DNA of 5,508 nt, taken from NCBI GenBank assembly GCA_025451145.1, contig JANWKX010000150.1:1-5508 (forward strand), written 5' to 3'. The notes under the pieces are model-generated. The model was given only the letters and a program-made list of their open reading frames with translations, was not told the DNA's origin and searched no databases. A program made the translations under genes and the position numbers. This stretch comes from Vampirovibrionales bacterium. GTDB taxonomy: Bacteria > Cyanobacteriota > Vampirovibrionia > Vampirovibrionales > JAGQHJ01. Below, one piece after another: positions 5,417 through 5,508 of this stretch (its first letter is position 1; each line of letters starts with the position of its first letter).

Positions 5417-5508
5417 ATGATGGATCCAACGAGTTTAACCAACCAAAACGCAGCATCTGCCTTCTCGATGGAGCAAGGTAAGGCGATATCTTTGGTTCGT
5501 AAATTACA
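5417..5508 (+). CDS. flgJ: Probable FlgJ rod-cap/scaffold protein, N-terminal fragment (runs off the right edge)
   Basis: An open frame of 30 codons begins with ATG ATG at 5417 and 5420 and continues past the window. GAGGA (5407-5411), overlapping the flgI stop, lies 5 bases before the first ATG and 8 before the second; either could start the protein. The visible sequence (MMDPTSLTNQNAASAFSMEQ, then GKAISLVRKL) is polar with no signal peptide, as expected for a type III export substrate. The LVRKL end could lead into the FlgJ rod-binding helix, but the diagnostic part (FE..F...ML motif) is outside. The name rests mainly on position: flgJ commonly follows flgI. It could instead be another small flagellar protein. 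With a separate transglycosylase upstream, I expect a short FlgJ without the muramidase domain. Confidence 0.55.
   Translation, partial: MMDPTSLTNQNAASAFSMEQGKAISLVRKL

Overview
The window is a flagellar rod and ring gene cluster of a motile diderm (Gram-negative-type) bacterium, preceded by the start of a divergently transcribed RNA/DNA helicase gene. P-ring (FlgI), L-ring (FlgH) and P-ring chaperone (FlgA) genes imply a peptidoglycan layer and an outer membrane. The lineage cannot be fixed from this window. The helicase start resembles the Ski2/Mtr4/HelY-type helicases common in Cyanobacteria and Actinobacteria. Together with a diderm flagellar cluster, this makes a flagellated non-photosynthetic cyanobacterial relative (Vampirovibrionia/Melainabacteria) a possible source, but that is a low-confidence guess.

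Layout. Positions 1-346 (minus strand) hold the N-terminal 115 codons of the helicase; the rest lies off the left edge. Positions 347-563 are a 217-base divergent intergenic region. It contains a plausible sigma70-type promoter facing the helicase and a 17-base imperfect dyad next to that promoter's -10 element. No convincing promoter was found for the flagellar side. From 564 to the right edge everything runs on the plus strand: a small lytic transglycosylase, flgF, flgG, flgA, flgH, flgI and the first 30 codons of a probable flgJ (rod-cap/scaffold type). The gaps are 5, 84, 11, 52, 46 and 8 bases. No terminator was seen between the genes, so one operon is likely.

How the genes fit together. 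FlgF and FlgG are exported axial proteins of the proximal and distal rod. The transglycosylase would open the peptidoglycan so the rod can pass. FlgA, FlgH and FlgI carry Sec-type signal peptides and build the P and L rings (the bushing) around the rod. The partial last gene sits where flgJ normally lies. In enterobacteria FlgJ fuses a rod-cap domain to a muramidase. Here a muralytic enzyme is a separate gene at the head of the operon, which suggests the two functions are split.

The more unusual points are: the transglycosylase lacks a Sec signal peptide; FlgH lacks the lipobox cysteine expected of a classical L-ring lipoprotein; and the two largest gaps, before flgG and flgH, carry similar purine-rich leaders with AAGAG spaced about 10 bases apart. 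I saw no mobile element, CRISPR array, RNA gene or clearly new defence or metabolic system.
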